Below are positions 17,322-24,849 of a DNA stretch of 64,000 nucleotides, piece by piece. The notes beneath the pieces are model-generated. The model saw only the letters and a list, made by a program, of their open reading frames with translations, had not been told where the DNA came from and did no database searches. This DNA is from Herminiimonas sp. Its GTDB lineage: Bacteria; Pseudomonadota; Gammaproteobacteria; Burkholderiales; Burkholderiaceae_D. The first letter of the stretch is position 1. Each line of letters opens with the position of its first letter. The stretch lies in NCBI GenBank assembly GCA_028292265.1, contig JAQGMR010000006.1, positions 62,001 through 126,000 on the forward strand, given 5' to 3'. The position numbers and the translations under genes are program-made.

Positions 17322-17335
17322 TTGATGAGGATCAA
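17322..17335. promoter_or_regulatory. perfect FNR/ANR-type site
   Basis: TTGAT-gagg-ATCAA matches the FNR/ANR consensus exactly. It lies in a 363-bp gap (17097-17459) with no other gene. It is about 226-239 bp upstream of the minus-strand stress protein gene and about 125 bp before the plus-strand toxin remnant. I cannot place a convincing -10 element at the usual distance on either strand. Confidence 0.55.
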
Positions 17336-17459
17336 GACGTTGATAGGGTCCTTCCTCAGTCCGTCGTCCACATTGCCGCCCCCGATTTCCTGTTTCACGG
17401 CGATCCGACCGTTTTGCCGACGCTGCCTTTAACCATCCGACAGCACCGACAAGAATTCA

Positions 17460-17723
17460 ATGTATCGCCATCAAGCCAAGTCACATCCCGCCGAAAACCT
17501 CTTGCGCGGCACCAGGCGCGCGGTTCTCCGTGTCGCCCGTTTACTCATCGCGGCATCGTCAGGAGCGACATGGACGCAACTCACAGGTAGAGCCGGAGCG
17601 GATCTCACGGCGAGTGGGAAACCTGTCCGGTGGGCCGTAGAAGGGGTACGAGACGGTGTTCGTATCCGGGTGATAGTTGAACCCCGTAGCGAAGGTATTA
17701 TTGCCGCTTATCCAAATAAATGA
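17460..17723 (+). pseudogene. truncated toxin C-terminus (EndoU-like tail)
   Basis: The 87-residue frame contains only the end of a polymorphic-toxin-like domain: [20 protein letters not shown] followed by EGIIAAYP. The terminal (I/V)xTAYP-like strand is characteristic of bacterial EndoU and related CDI/Maf nuclease domains. The first 30 residues are basic and do not resemble a toxin. A stop lies just upstream (17430-17432), so no longer toxin can be read. The stop overlaps the next start (ATGA), matching a toxin-immunity pair. I interpret it as a remnant or orphan toxin module. Confidence 0.5.
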
Positions 17724-18082
17724 GGTATCGCCTCGTGAGCGAATTGACGACTCCGGCGGCCAACATCATGACTGTACTTAATGATATGAGGGGCGGCTTC
17801 TGTGATGGGACTACTGGGAACGTTCGGGAGCTCGTGGAGCACGACGAACCCGGGGTCGCCTTGCAGGTGTTGTGTGCACAGTTATTCGAATACGGCATTA
17901 AGCTATCCAATTTGAATCTGTCCCGGTTAACAACTGCGGCGCGTCTAATGTGCATCCCATTGTCGGATTTGGATGGGCTGGCTGATTATGCGCGTCGCAG
18001 ATCGCAGACGGGCTTCGCGGCGATTGGTCCGCCCGCTGATCCGGCCGAAATGGCGCGCCCCGCAGGTTTCGCAAAGCACTGA
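17720..18082 (+). CDS. MafI-like immunity protein (putative)
   Basis: The 120-residue product has the segment [28 protein letters not shown], which resembles the G/DEPGIALENLCxQLYEY core of the MafI/CDI immunity group. It is all-helical in appearance, has no signal peptide and starts 4 bp inside the toxin-tail gene. Its job would be to neutralise a cognate EndoU-like nuclease in the cytoplasm. The toxin here is incomplete, so this may protect against toxins of neighbouring cells. A proline-rich tail follows the core. Confidence 0.55.
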   Translation: MRYRLVSELTTPAANIMTVLNDMRGGFCDGTTGNVRELVEHDEPGVALQVLCAQLFEYGIKLSNLNLSRLTTAARLMCIPLSDLDGLADYARRRSQTGFAAIGPPADPAEMARPAGFAKH

Positions 18083-18164
18083 TGTGACGAGACATGGTCA
18101 GAAAAAAATATAGTAGTGACTGCGATTTACCATTCCTCCCCCTAGGCATTCCAGAAGGCGCATA

Positions 18165-18668
18165 GTGAACCTACCACTACAATCGATTTTAGTTGCCTCC
18201 ACCTTATTGTCGGGTTGCGTAACCTATGAGGATGTCAGACCGTTGCCAGAACAAAAATCTCAGATGTTGGCAGCGGCCAGCGAATTAGTGGGAGACTACT
18301 GGGTACTGGATAGCCGCAATTGGCATGAAGACTTAGAGGGAAAAGCAATATACGCAAAGGTGAGCGCGTCAAATGATGGAATTAGTGCCAAAATATTGAG
18401 CGATAAGACTCTCGTAACGCTTCAAACGGACAAGACCTGCCGGGGGTCTTTTAACGAGGACAGTAGACATGATATTCGTATATATTGCCACGGCTTAGCG
18501 AAGACAATATATTCCGGCTACGATATGAAGAAGATTGGTAATGTCCGCGATATAAATGGACCTCTTATCGGTGGATTCAAGCCTTTAAGGTTGTCGCCAG
18601 GCGATTATTTACTCGGATTTTATACTAGAGAAGGCAGGCCACACTATTTTGTCCTAAAACGCAGATAA
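18165..18668 (+). CDS. AT-rich putative lipoprotein
   Basis: This 167-residue protein has the signal peptide ILVASTLLSGCVTYEDV with lipobox LSGC (Cys18). The mature part shows two cysteines (KTCRGSF, IYCHGL) and a C-terminal GDYLLGFYTREGRPHYFVL that looks like a beta strand pair. Base composition is clearly AT-richer than the genes around it, suggesting horizontal acquisition with the adjacent toxin/immunity fragments. GTG 18165 is the start. I recognise no family. Confidence 0.7.
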   Translation: MNLPLQSILVASTLLSGCVTYEDVRPLPEQKSQMLAAASELVGDYWVLDSRNWHEDLEGKAIYAKVSASNDGISAKILSDKTLVTLQTDKTCRGSFNEDSRHDIRIYCHGLAKTIYSGYDMKKIGNVRDINGPLIGGFKPLRLSPGDYLLGFYTREGRPHYFVLKRR

Positions 18669-18708
18669 TGCCGACGAATCATCTCTTCGGCAGGCGCGCT
18701 CGCATACA

Positions 18709-19058
18709 TTATTCAGTCATATAACGTGCCATTCCCTTCCAGACAAGTGAAAATGCTCCAAAAACTTCCAAAAATGGCCCCCTCGCGTACTCCTGACGAG
18801 CCCTTATTCCGATCCGGCTGGCATCGTAGAGTTTAAGTCGTACCTCATCGAAGCTTCGCTCGAATAGTTCGTAACGGTCAAAAAAGTGAATGCTTTCGTG
18901 CATAACGAGGTGGGGATCTGGTCCGCGTCCTCGCTCGTGACAATGGCTTGCGGTTCAATGTTGCTCGCAACACGGATATAAAGGGCAAGATCGTCATCTG
19001 GAGGAGCCCGACCTACTGATGTGCCGAACAAAGCTTCATCGGCCCGACCCTCCCGCAC
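18709..19058 (-). pseudogene. frameshifted HExxH metallopeptidase-like protein (possible former lipoprotein)
   Basis: Two overlapping minus-strand frames join into one sensible protein. Frame 1 (from GTG 19058) reads ALFGTSVGRAPPDDDLALYI and continues to EPQAIVT. After a one-base shift somewhere in 18910-18954 the other frame reads ERGRGPDPHLVMHESIHFFD, then on to WKGMARYMTE. HESIH is a zincin HExxH motif. In frame 1, codons upstream of 19058 spell NAGIVLTGCAVREG, a lipobox, but no usual start codon exists before the stop at 19143-19145. Both points suggest decay of a secreted lipoprotein peptidase. Confidence 0.5.
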
Positions 19059-19145
19059 AGCGCATCCGGTTAGAACAATCCCAGCGTTCGTCGCGTGTAG
19101 AAACTGGGCGGCATGGAGCGAAACACGTTTGCGTGCCGATATTCA

Positions 19146-19565
19146 AAACCAGGATCCAGACGTACTCAATTTCGGCGAAGTCTCGTCCACCGAAAAGTCG
19201 TGTAAAGCCAACGAATTCATCGACCCGCCGTCGCCAGAATCGTCAACCGCCCGATTCGTTTAGAGCCTGCAAAATTCCCCATACATTCCTTTGATTCGCC
19301 TCAAGCGAAATCTATTATCCCCATTCGCCTGCTCGCAAATCGACACTGACGGTATCCCACTCAGGTCCGCCAACCATGTCGATGCTTCAAGGCCAACGAG
19401 CGAAATTCCGGCGAGGGAAACCATGGCGGTGCCCCGGTCCTTTCATTGAACGAAAACCCGTTGATGCGAGTTGAAATCCGCACCGACAAGTCCGCTTAAG
19501 AGCGTCCCGCGGTCCTGGCCTGTTCCGTACCGACGCATCCAATTCCAAAGAAAGAAGATCGCCTT
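19146..19565. other. intergenic stretch with no recognisable gene
   Basis: About 420 bp between the decayed peptidase-like gene and the next lipoprotein. Short frames exist but have no ribosome binding site or recognisable residues. It presumably holds the promoter of the 19566 gene and further decayed island sequence. Confidence 0.5.
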
Positions 19566-20129
19566 ATGAAAAAATTTTTCAGCTTAGTCATCATCTCCCT
19601 TCCTGCCATATTGCTCGGTGCCTGCGGTGGCGGCGACAGCAGTTCACCAAGTCCCACGATCGCGCCTTCGAGCGCCTTGACGACCACGCTTGATGGGCTA
19701 GCCGGCACCTACGTGGCGGCCTGCTCTGACGAGAGTTACACGCCGAGTCAGCCGGAGTCGGCGCAGGCTTCAATCGTAATCACGCCTCCAAACGCGGTCA
19801 CGGCACACCTTCAAACTTACGATGGAAGCGCCAACTGTACGGCAGCGACTCTTAAACAGGATCTGACGGTCACTGGTCAACTGAAAGGGAAAGCCACTAC
19901 AAAAAGCTATAAAGATGCCACTGGCAAGTCCTTGACTGCGAACGTGGTGACTTTCTCCTTGACCGGGATGACGCTCTCGAAAGGCACGATTACTGGCAGC
20001 CTTCCAACGCCAGGTGTGACGACCGATATTGCCTATGTCTTGAGCGGGAATACCCTGAACGTGGCGAAGGGTAATCGCGAAGCCGATGGGCTGGGTGACA
20101 GTTTGAGCAGGCCCTTCGTCAAGCAGTAA
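19566..20129 (+). CDS. lipoprotein of unknown function
   Basis: The product has 187 residues. MKKFFSLVIISLPAILLGAC is a clear lipoprotein signal with Cys20, followed by a Gly/Ser linker (GGGDSSSPSP). The mature domain (LDGLAGTYVAACSDESY, then alternating hydrophobic strands and VVTFSLTGMTLSKGTITG) suggests a small beta-barrel or lipocalin-like sheet, a pattern common in Oxalobacteraceae lipoproteins. Two cysteines may form a disulfide. No neighbours suggest a function. Confidence 0.8.
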   Translation: MKKFFSLVIISLPAILLGACGGGDSSSPSPTIAPSSALTTTLDGLAGTYVAACSDESYTPSQPESAQASIVITPPNAVTAHLQTYDGSANCTAATLKQDLTVTGQLKGKATTKSYKDATGKSLTANVVTFSLTGMTLSKGTITGSLPTPGVTTDIAYVLSGNTLNVAKGNREADGLGDSLSRPFVKQ

Positions 20130-20243
20130 GAAGTCTGCGCTTCCGCGGGGCGTATAGCGCCTCCAGGTCGCGCTTGATGTGAGCAGCATATGAAAAGCCG
20201 GGAAGGAATAGCGCTCCCGGCTTCATTCTTCCGGCTTGCAGTA

Positions 20244-20276
20244 TGTAGACCCGCTTGTAGACCCGCTTGTAGACCC
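20244..20276. repeat. 12-bp tandem repeat, 2.75 copies
   Basis: The unit tgtagacccgct is repeated directly in the 220-bp gap between a lipoprotein gene and the convergent aldehyde dehydrogenase gene. No function is visible. Confidence 0.85.
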
Positions 20277-20349
20277 AGCGCGTCAGCTCGTATCGCTGGA
20301 ACCGCGGGGAGCGTCAACCGCGGCATCGCGACCAAACTACAAAATCTTT

Positions 20350-21837
20350 TTAATACGGCGCCTTCCCACCAGCCCCCACCCCATCAGCCGTCGGCGCCAC
20401 CGCAGCGGCCACCGGCGCCTGCTTAAACTGCAGCGACTTGTACTCCAAAAACTCTTCCATGCCATACGGCCCCATCTCGCGCCCGCGTCCCGACTGCTTG
20501 TACCCGCCAAACGGTGCAAACAAATTGAACGCGCCACCATTGATGTCCACCTGCCCGGTACGCAGTCGCCGTGCAATGCCCTGCGCCCGATCGTCACTCC
20601 CGGACCAAACGCCTCCAGCAAGCCCATACGGTGTGCCATTGGCAATGCGTACCGCCTCCTCTTCATCGCGATAGGTAATGATCGAAAGCACCGGGCCGAA
20701 GATCTCTTCCTGTGCGATGGTGGCGTCCGGTTTCACACGACCGAAGATGGTCGGCTGAACGTAATAACCCTTGTCGAGCCCGGATGGTGCGTCCGGTCCG
20801 CCGCACAGCAACTCCGCTTCTTCCATGCCCTTGCGAATGTAGGTGCGAACGCGATCGCGCTGCGCTTCCGAAATCAGCGGGCCGAGTCTTGCGCTGCCAC
20901 CGAACGGGTCGCCCACGGTGAAGTTCTGTGCGATGTCCACGGCAAGCTTTGCGGCTTCTTCATAGCGTGATTCGGGCACCAGCATGCGGGTGTGGGCGGA
21001 GCAGGTTTGTCCGCTATTAAGGAAGCACGCATTCAACGTGCCCTTGACCGCGGCCGGCAGGTCGGCATCGTCCAGAATGACGGAGGCAGACTTGCCGCCA
21101 AGTTCCAGGGCGACGCGCTTGACGGTGGCGGCGGCAACTTCCGAAATGCGCTTGCCCGCGCGGGTCGAACCAGTAAAGGAAATCATGTCGACATCGGGAT
21201 GGCGCACCAGGGCTTCACCAATCTCGGGTCCGGTACCGCTGACGAGGTTGAACACGCCGGCCGGCACACCGACCGAGTCGATAATCTCCGCCAGGATGAA
21301 AGCATTGAGCGGCGCTACTTCAGACGGCTTCAGTACCACGGTGCAGCCAGCCGCCAGGGCGGCCGCGACCTTGGCGGCGATCTGGTGCAGCGGATAATTC
21401 CAGGGCGTGATGCAGACGACGACGCCCACCGCTTCACGCACCACGCGTGAATTGCCGGTGGTTTCTTCCCAGGGGAATGCAGTTGCCTGCTTCGCGTAAT
21501 AGCCGAAATTGGCGATCGGTGAGCCGACCTGGATCTGCGCCGAAAGCTTGAGCGGCATGCCGACTTCCGCGGCAATCGTCTTGGCAAGTTCTTCGCTGCG
21601 CGCTTTCAGGCCTTCCTGGATTTTCTTGAGAAATGCGCCGCGCGTAACCGGTGTGGTGGTGCTCCACATGTCGAAGGCGGAGCGGGCCGCCGCAACGGCG
21701 CGGTCGGCATCAATCTCGTCGCCCGCCGGTATGGTCGCCATGACCTCTTCGGTCGAGGCGTTGATGACGTCGATCGTCTTGCGTCCGGACGGCTGGACCC
21801 ACTTGCCGTCGATGTAAAAGCTGTCGCGAACTTGCAT
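20350..21837 (-). CDS. NAD(P)-dependent aldehyde dehydrogenase
   Basis: A full-length (495 residue) ALDH-superfamily enzyme. The cofactor loop reads [31 protein letters not shown] binds NAD(P), the general-base glutamate is in [11 protein letters not shown] and the catalytic cysteine in [11 protein letters not shown]. It oxidises an aldehyde to the carboxylate in the cytoplasm. It lies about 107 bp downstream of a zinc alcohol dehydrogenase on the same strand, so the pair probably converts an alcohol to an acid in two steps. The C-terminus has an unusual 30-residue Ala/Pro/Gly tail. Confidence 0.95.
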   Translation of the reverse strand: MQVRDSFYIDGKWVQPSGRKTIDVINASTEEVMATIPAGDEIDADRAVAAARSAFDMWSTTTPVTRGAFLKKIQEGLKARSEELAKTIAAEVGMPLKLSAQIQVGSPIANFGYYAKQATAFPWEETTGNSRVVREAVGVVVCITPWNYPLHQIAAKVAAALAAGCTVVLKPSEVAPLNAFILAEIIDSVGVPAGVFNLVSGTGPEIGEALVRHPDVDMISFTGSTRAGKRISEVAAATVKRVALELGGKSASVILDDADLPAAVKGTLNACFLNSGQTCSAHTRMLVPESRYEEAAKLAVDIAQNFTVGDPFGGSARLGPLISEAQRDRVRTYIRKGMEEAELLCGGPDAPSGLDKGYYVQPTIFGRVKPDATIAQEEIFGPVLSIITYRDEEEAVRIANGTPYGLAGGVWSGSDDRAQGIARRLRTGQVDINGGAFNLFAPFGGYKQSGRGREMGPYGMEEFLEYKSLQFKQAPVAAAVAPTADGVGAGGKAPY

Positions 21838-21944
21838 GCTGTCAATCTCCAGTGTCGTTTTAATTTCGGTCGATGCGAATCAGTCCTGAGCGTTGTCAGG
21901 ACCGGGCAATCGAGTCGATGCGGGGTTCGGACAATGGTACACCG

Positions 21945-23060
21945 TCAACCCTGGTCAAACAGGATCATCCCGCGCGCATTGCGCCCTGCTGCCAGATCGG
22001 CGAAGGCCTGCGGCGCTTCTTCTATACGATAGGTGCGAGTGATCAGTTCATCGAGCTTCAGCTTGTGGGTTCGGTACAGGCCCAGCAGCCGCGGGAAGTC
22101 CTCGCGCGGGCGTGCCGATCCGAAGTAGCTGCCGGTCAGGGTCTTCTCTCCGAACGTGAGCGAGGAGGTGCGTATCGATGTCATGTCCTTCGGATTGGCG
22201 ACGCCGACTACGACCGCGGTGCCGCCCTTGCGCAGCACGCCGTAGGCTTGCGCGGCAATGGCTCCCTGGCCGACGCACTCGAATGCATAGTCGGCGCCGC
22301 CTTGCGTTAGCTTAATGATTGCCTTCACCGGATTCTCTTCGGCGGTGGGGTTGACAGTGTGCGTGGCGCCAAACTGGCGGGCCAGTTCAAGCTTCGCGTC
22401 GGAAGTGTCGACTGCCACGATGGTCAATGCGCCGGCAATGGCGCAGCCTTGTATGGCATTCAGGCCGACTCCGCCGCAACCAAACACCACCGTGATCGAG
22501 CCCGGTTCCACCTTGGCCGTGTTGATGACGGCACCGACGCCGGTCATGACGCCGCAACTGATTAGCGCGGCCTTGTCGAGTGGCACCGCCGGGTCAACCT
22601 TCACGACGTTGTCGATATGCAGGGTGGCATATTCGGCCATGACGCCGCAGCCGGAAAAGATGTTTAGCGGATTGCCAGCAAGGTCCCGTGTGCGTAGTGT
22701 GCCGTCCGGCAGGGTAGTGGCTGCCTTCGCGGCCTGGTCGCAAAGTTGAGGGCGGCCAGTCTGGCAATAGCGGCACTTGCCGCACATGCTCACGAAGGAA
22801 CTCACGACATGATCGCCGACAGCGTAATCCGTGACGCCCGCCCCGATGGCGGTAACGATGCCGGCACCCTCATGCCCAAGAATCACCGGCGGCGGAAACG
22901 GGATGGTGCCGTTGGTTGCCGACAAGTCGCTATGACAGATGCCACAGGCGGCAAGCCGGATCATGAGTTCGCCATGCCGCGGCGGCTCTACCAGTATTTC
23001 CTCGACCACGACTGGCTGGTTTATCTCGCGGCAGATCACTGCCTTGGCGCGCTGCTCCAT
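21945..23060 (-). CDS. zinc-dependent alcohol dehydrogenase (MDR family)
   Basis: This 371-residue medium-chain dehydrogenase has catalytic zinc ligands in ACGICHSDL and GHEGAGIV, the four-cysteine structural zinc loop MCGKCRYCQTGRPQLC, and the NAD-binding VVFGCGGVGLNAIQG followed by AVDTSDAKLELA. It resembles the class III/NDMA-type alcohol dehydrogenases. It is upstream of an aldehyde dehydrogenase, implying sequential oxidation of an alcohol. A run of 8-bp repeats lies 80 bp upstream of its start, near the promoter. Confidence 0.93.
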   Translation of the reverse strand: MEQRAKAVICREINQPVVVEEILVEPPRHGELMIRLAACGICHSDLSATNGTIPFPPPVILGHEGAGIVTAIGAGVTDYAVGDHVVSSFVSMCGKCRYCQTGRPQLCDQAAKAATTLPDGTLRTRDLAGNPLNIFSGCGVMAEYATLHIDNVVKVDPAVPLDKAALISCGVMTGVGAVINTAKVEPGSITVVFGCGGVGLNAIQGCAIAGALTIVAVDTSDAKLELARQFGATHTVNPTAEENPVKAIIKLTQGGADYAFECVGQGAIAAQAYGVLRKGGTAVVVGVANPKDMTSIRTSSLTFGEKTLTGSYFGSARPREDFPRLLGLYRTHKLKLDELITRTYRIEEAPQAFADLAAGRNARGMILFDQG

Positions 23061-23140
23061 GGTGCTCCTTTTTGGGTGGCGGGTTTTACAATGAAGGCGT
23101 CACTATTTGAACCGCGAAGCCGTGGTCTGAGGTAATCCCG

Positions 23141-23179
23141 TTTTTACTTTTTTACTTTTTTACTTTTTTACTTTTTTAC
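23141..23179. repeat. five-copy 8-bp tandem repeat between divergent genes
   Basis: The unit ttttttac is repeated four times after one shortened copy. It lies in the gap between the alcohol dehydrogenase start (23060) and the exonuclease gene. The unit length is not a multiple of the helical turn, so slippage would change promoter spacing. Confidence 0.9.
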
Positions 23180-23355
23180 GATCGAAACCAAGGGCAGACT
23201 TAGGTAAACCGGTTTTTCGAATGAGAATTGTGGCACAACCGTCAGCCCTGCGTTCGGCCGGGCATTGTCTTCCCGCTATTGCGCGGGCCGCGCCTTGGCC
23301 GCATACTTTTCGCTTGCCGCGCTGCGGCCCCTTTTATCGCAAGAACGCCTACTTG

Positions 23356-24849
23356 ATCTCTTCAAAACATCCCCGCATGGCTTTCGTCGATCTCGAAACA
23401 ACCGGGGGCACGGCGGCCACCGATCGCATCACTGAAGTCGGGATTATTGAAGTGGACGAAGATGGCGTGCGGGAGTGGAGCAGCCTTGTTAATCCGCTGA
23501 TGCCGATTCCGCCCTTCATTCAGGGCCTGACCGGTATCACTGACGCCATGGTGCAGAACGCACCGACCTTCGATGAACTTGCCGATACCATCGAATCCAT
23601 GCTGGCCGGCCGCCTCTTTATTGCGCATAACGCGCGCTTCGACCACGGCTTCCTCAAGAATGAATTCAAACGCACTGGCCACAGCTTTCGCCCGCCGGTG
23701 TTGTGCACTGTGCGTCTCTCGCGCAAGCTGTTTCCCGGGTTCGCCCGCCATAACCTTGATTCCATCGTGGAGCGCCATCGCCTTCATGTAACGGAGCGGC
23801 ATCGGGCTCTTGGCGATGCGCGTCTGCTATGGCAATTTTGGCAAAAGATACATCTCGAGCACAGTGCCGAGGTAGTGGAAGAGACCGTCGCAAAACTGGT
23901 GAGCCGGCCAAGCATCCCTTCAAAACTCGATGCGCTGCAGCTGGAATCGATTCCTTCCACGCATGGTGTCTATCTGTTTTATGGCGCCAACGATCTGCCG
24001 CTCTATGTTGGCAAGGCCAACGACCTGCGTCGGCGCGTGCTGGCGCATTTCAGCGGCGATCATCTCGCCGCGCGCGAGCAGGAACTGTGCGCCCAGATCG
24101 AACGTGTCGAATGGCGAGAAACCGGTGGTGAAGTTGGGGCGCTATTGCAGGAAGCCGCGCTCATCAAGCAGCTTCTGCCAGCCTTCAACAAGCTGCTGCG
24201 CCGTAACGACGAAGTGTGCTCATGGCGCATGGTGCCGCGAAAGGGCCGCTTGCAAGCCGTCGCTGCCGACACCGACGACCTGTTTTTTGCGTTCGATCCC
24301 GCGCTGTACGGCCTTTTTGGCACCGCGCGCAAGGCGACCGATGCGCTCAAGGCGCTGGCCGACGCGCACCAGCTTTGCCATGTGTTGCTCGGCCTGGAAA
24401 AACCTCGGGTCGGTGGATGTTTTGCCAGCCAGCTTGGCAAGTGCCTCGGCGCTTGTCGTGACGATGCCATTGCGGTCCGCAAGACGGTCGCTGGCAAGGA
24501 AGCTGCTGTGGAAGGCGTGGCGTTGGTTGCCGAAGAGGCAGTCGTCGACGAACGCGAAACCATCGCCGCGCACGACGCGCGGGTGCGGACCGCCCTCGAA
24601 TCGATTCGGCTGAAGCCATGGCCGTGGGACGGCCCGGTCTGCGTAGTCGAAGGCGAACACCACGCCGTAATCGACGGCTGGGCTTATCTCGGCAGTGCGC
24701 GCGGCATGGAAGCGGCGCGCGCACTTGCGCAAGTCGGGCAGCGGCGATTCGACCGCGATGTGTACCACATACTGCAACGTCCTCAGACGATCTGCACGAT
24801 TTTGGCGATGGACGGCACGCCTTTGGAGTTAATCAAAAACAGCATGTAG
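23356..24849 (+). CDS. DEDD exonuclease fused to GIY-YIG (UvrC/Cho-like) endonuclease
   Basis: The N-terminal domain is a DnaQ-like 3'-5' exonuclease: MAFVDLETTGGTAATDRITE supplies the first acidic pair, with AHNARFDHGFLKNEF and HRALGDARLLW as Exo II/III. Near residue 210 the GIY-YIG nuclease follows: STHGVYLFYGANDLPLYVGK, then RRRVLAHFS and EVGALLQEAALIKQLLPAFN. This architecture is a known alternative to UvrC/Cho in excision repair. The start is uncertain: TTG 23356 leaves 7 residues before the first motif, and ATG 23221 is in frame upstream. Its 3' end overlaps the convergent oxidase gene by 67 bp. Confidence 0.9.
   Translation: MSSKHPRMAFVDLETTGGTAATDRITEVGIIEVDEDGVREWSSLVNPLMPIPPFIQGLTGITDAMVQNAPTFDELADTIESMLAGRLFIAHNARFDHGFLKNEFKRTGHSFRPPVLCTVRLSRKLFPGFARHNLDSIVERHRLHVTERHRALGDARLLWQFWQKIHLEHSAEVVEETVAKLVSRPSIPSKLDALQLESIPSTHGVYLFYGANDLPLYVGKANDLRRRVLAHFSGDHLAAREQELCAQIERVEWRETGGEVGALLQEAALIKQLLPAFNKLLRRNDEVCSWRMVPRKGRLQAVAADTDDLFFAFDPALYGLFGTARKATDALKALADAHQLCHVLLGLEKPRVGGCFASQLGKCLGACRDDAIAVRKTVAGKEAAVEGVALVAEEAVVDERETIAAHDARVRTALESIRLKPWPWDGPVCVVEGEHHAVIDGWAYLGSARGMEAARALAQVGQRRFDRDVYHILQRPQTICTILAMDGTPLELIKNSM

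Noticed and set aside
20244..20276. Short tandem repeat considered as a CRISPR fragment
   Set aside because: Repeats are directly adjacent without spacers.
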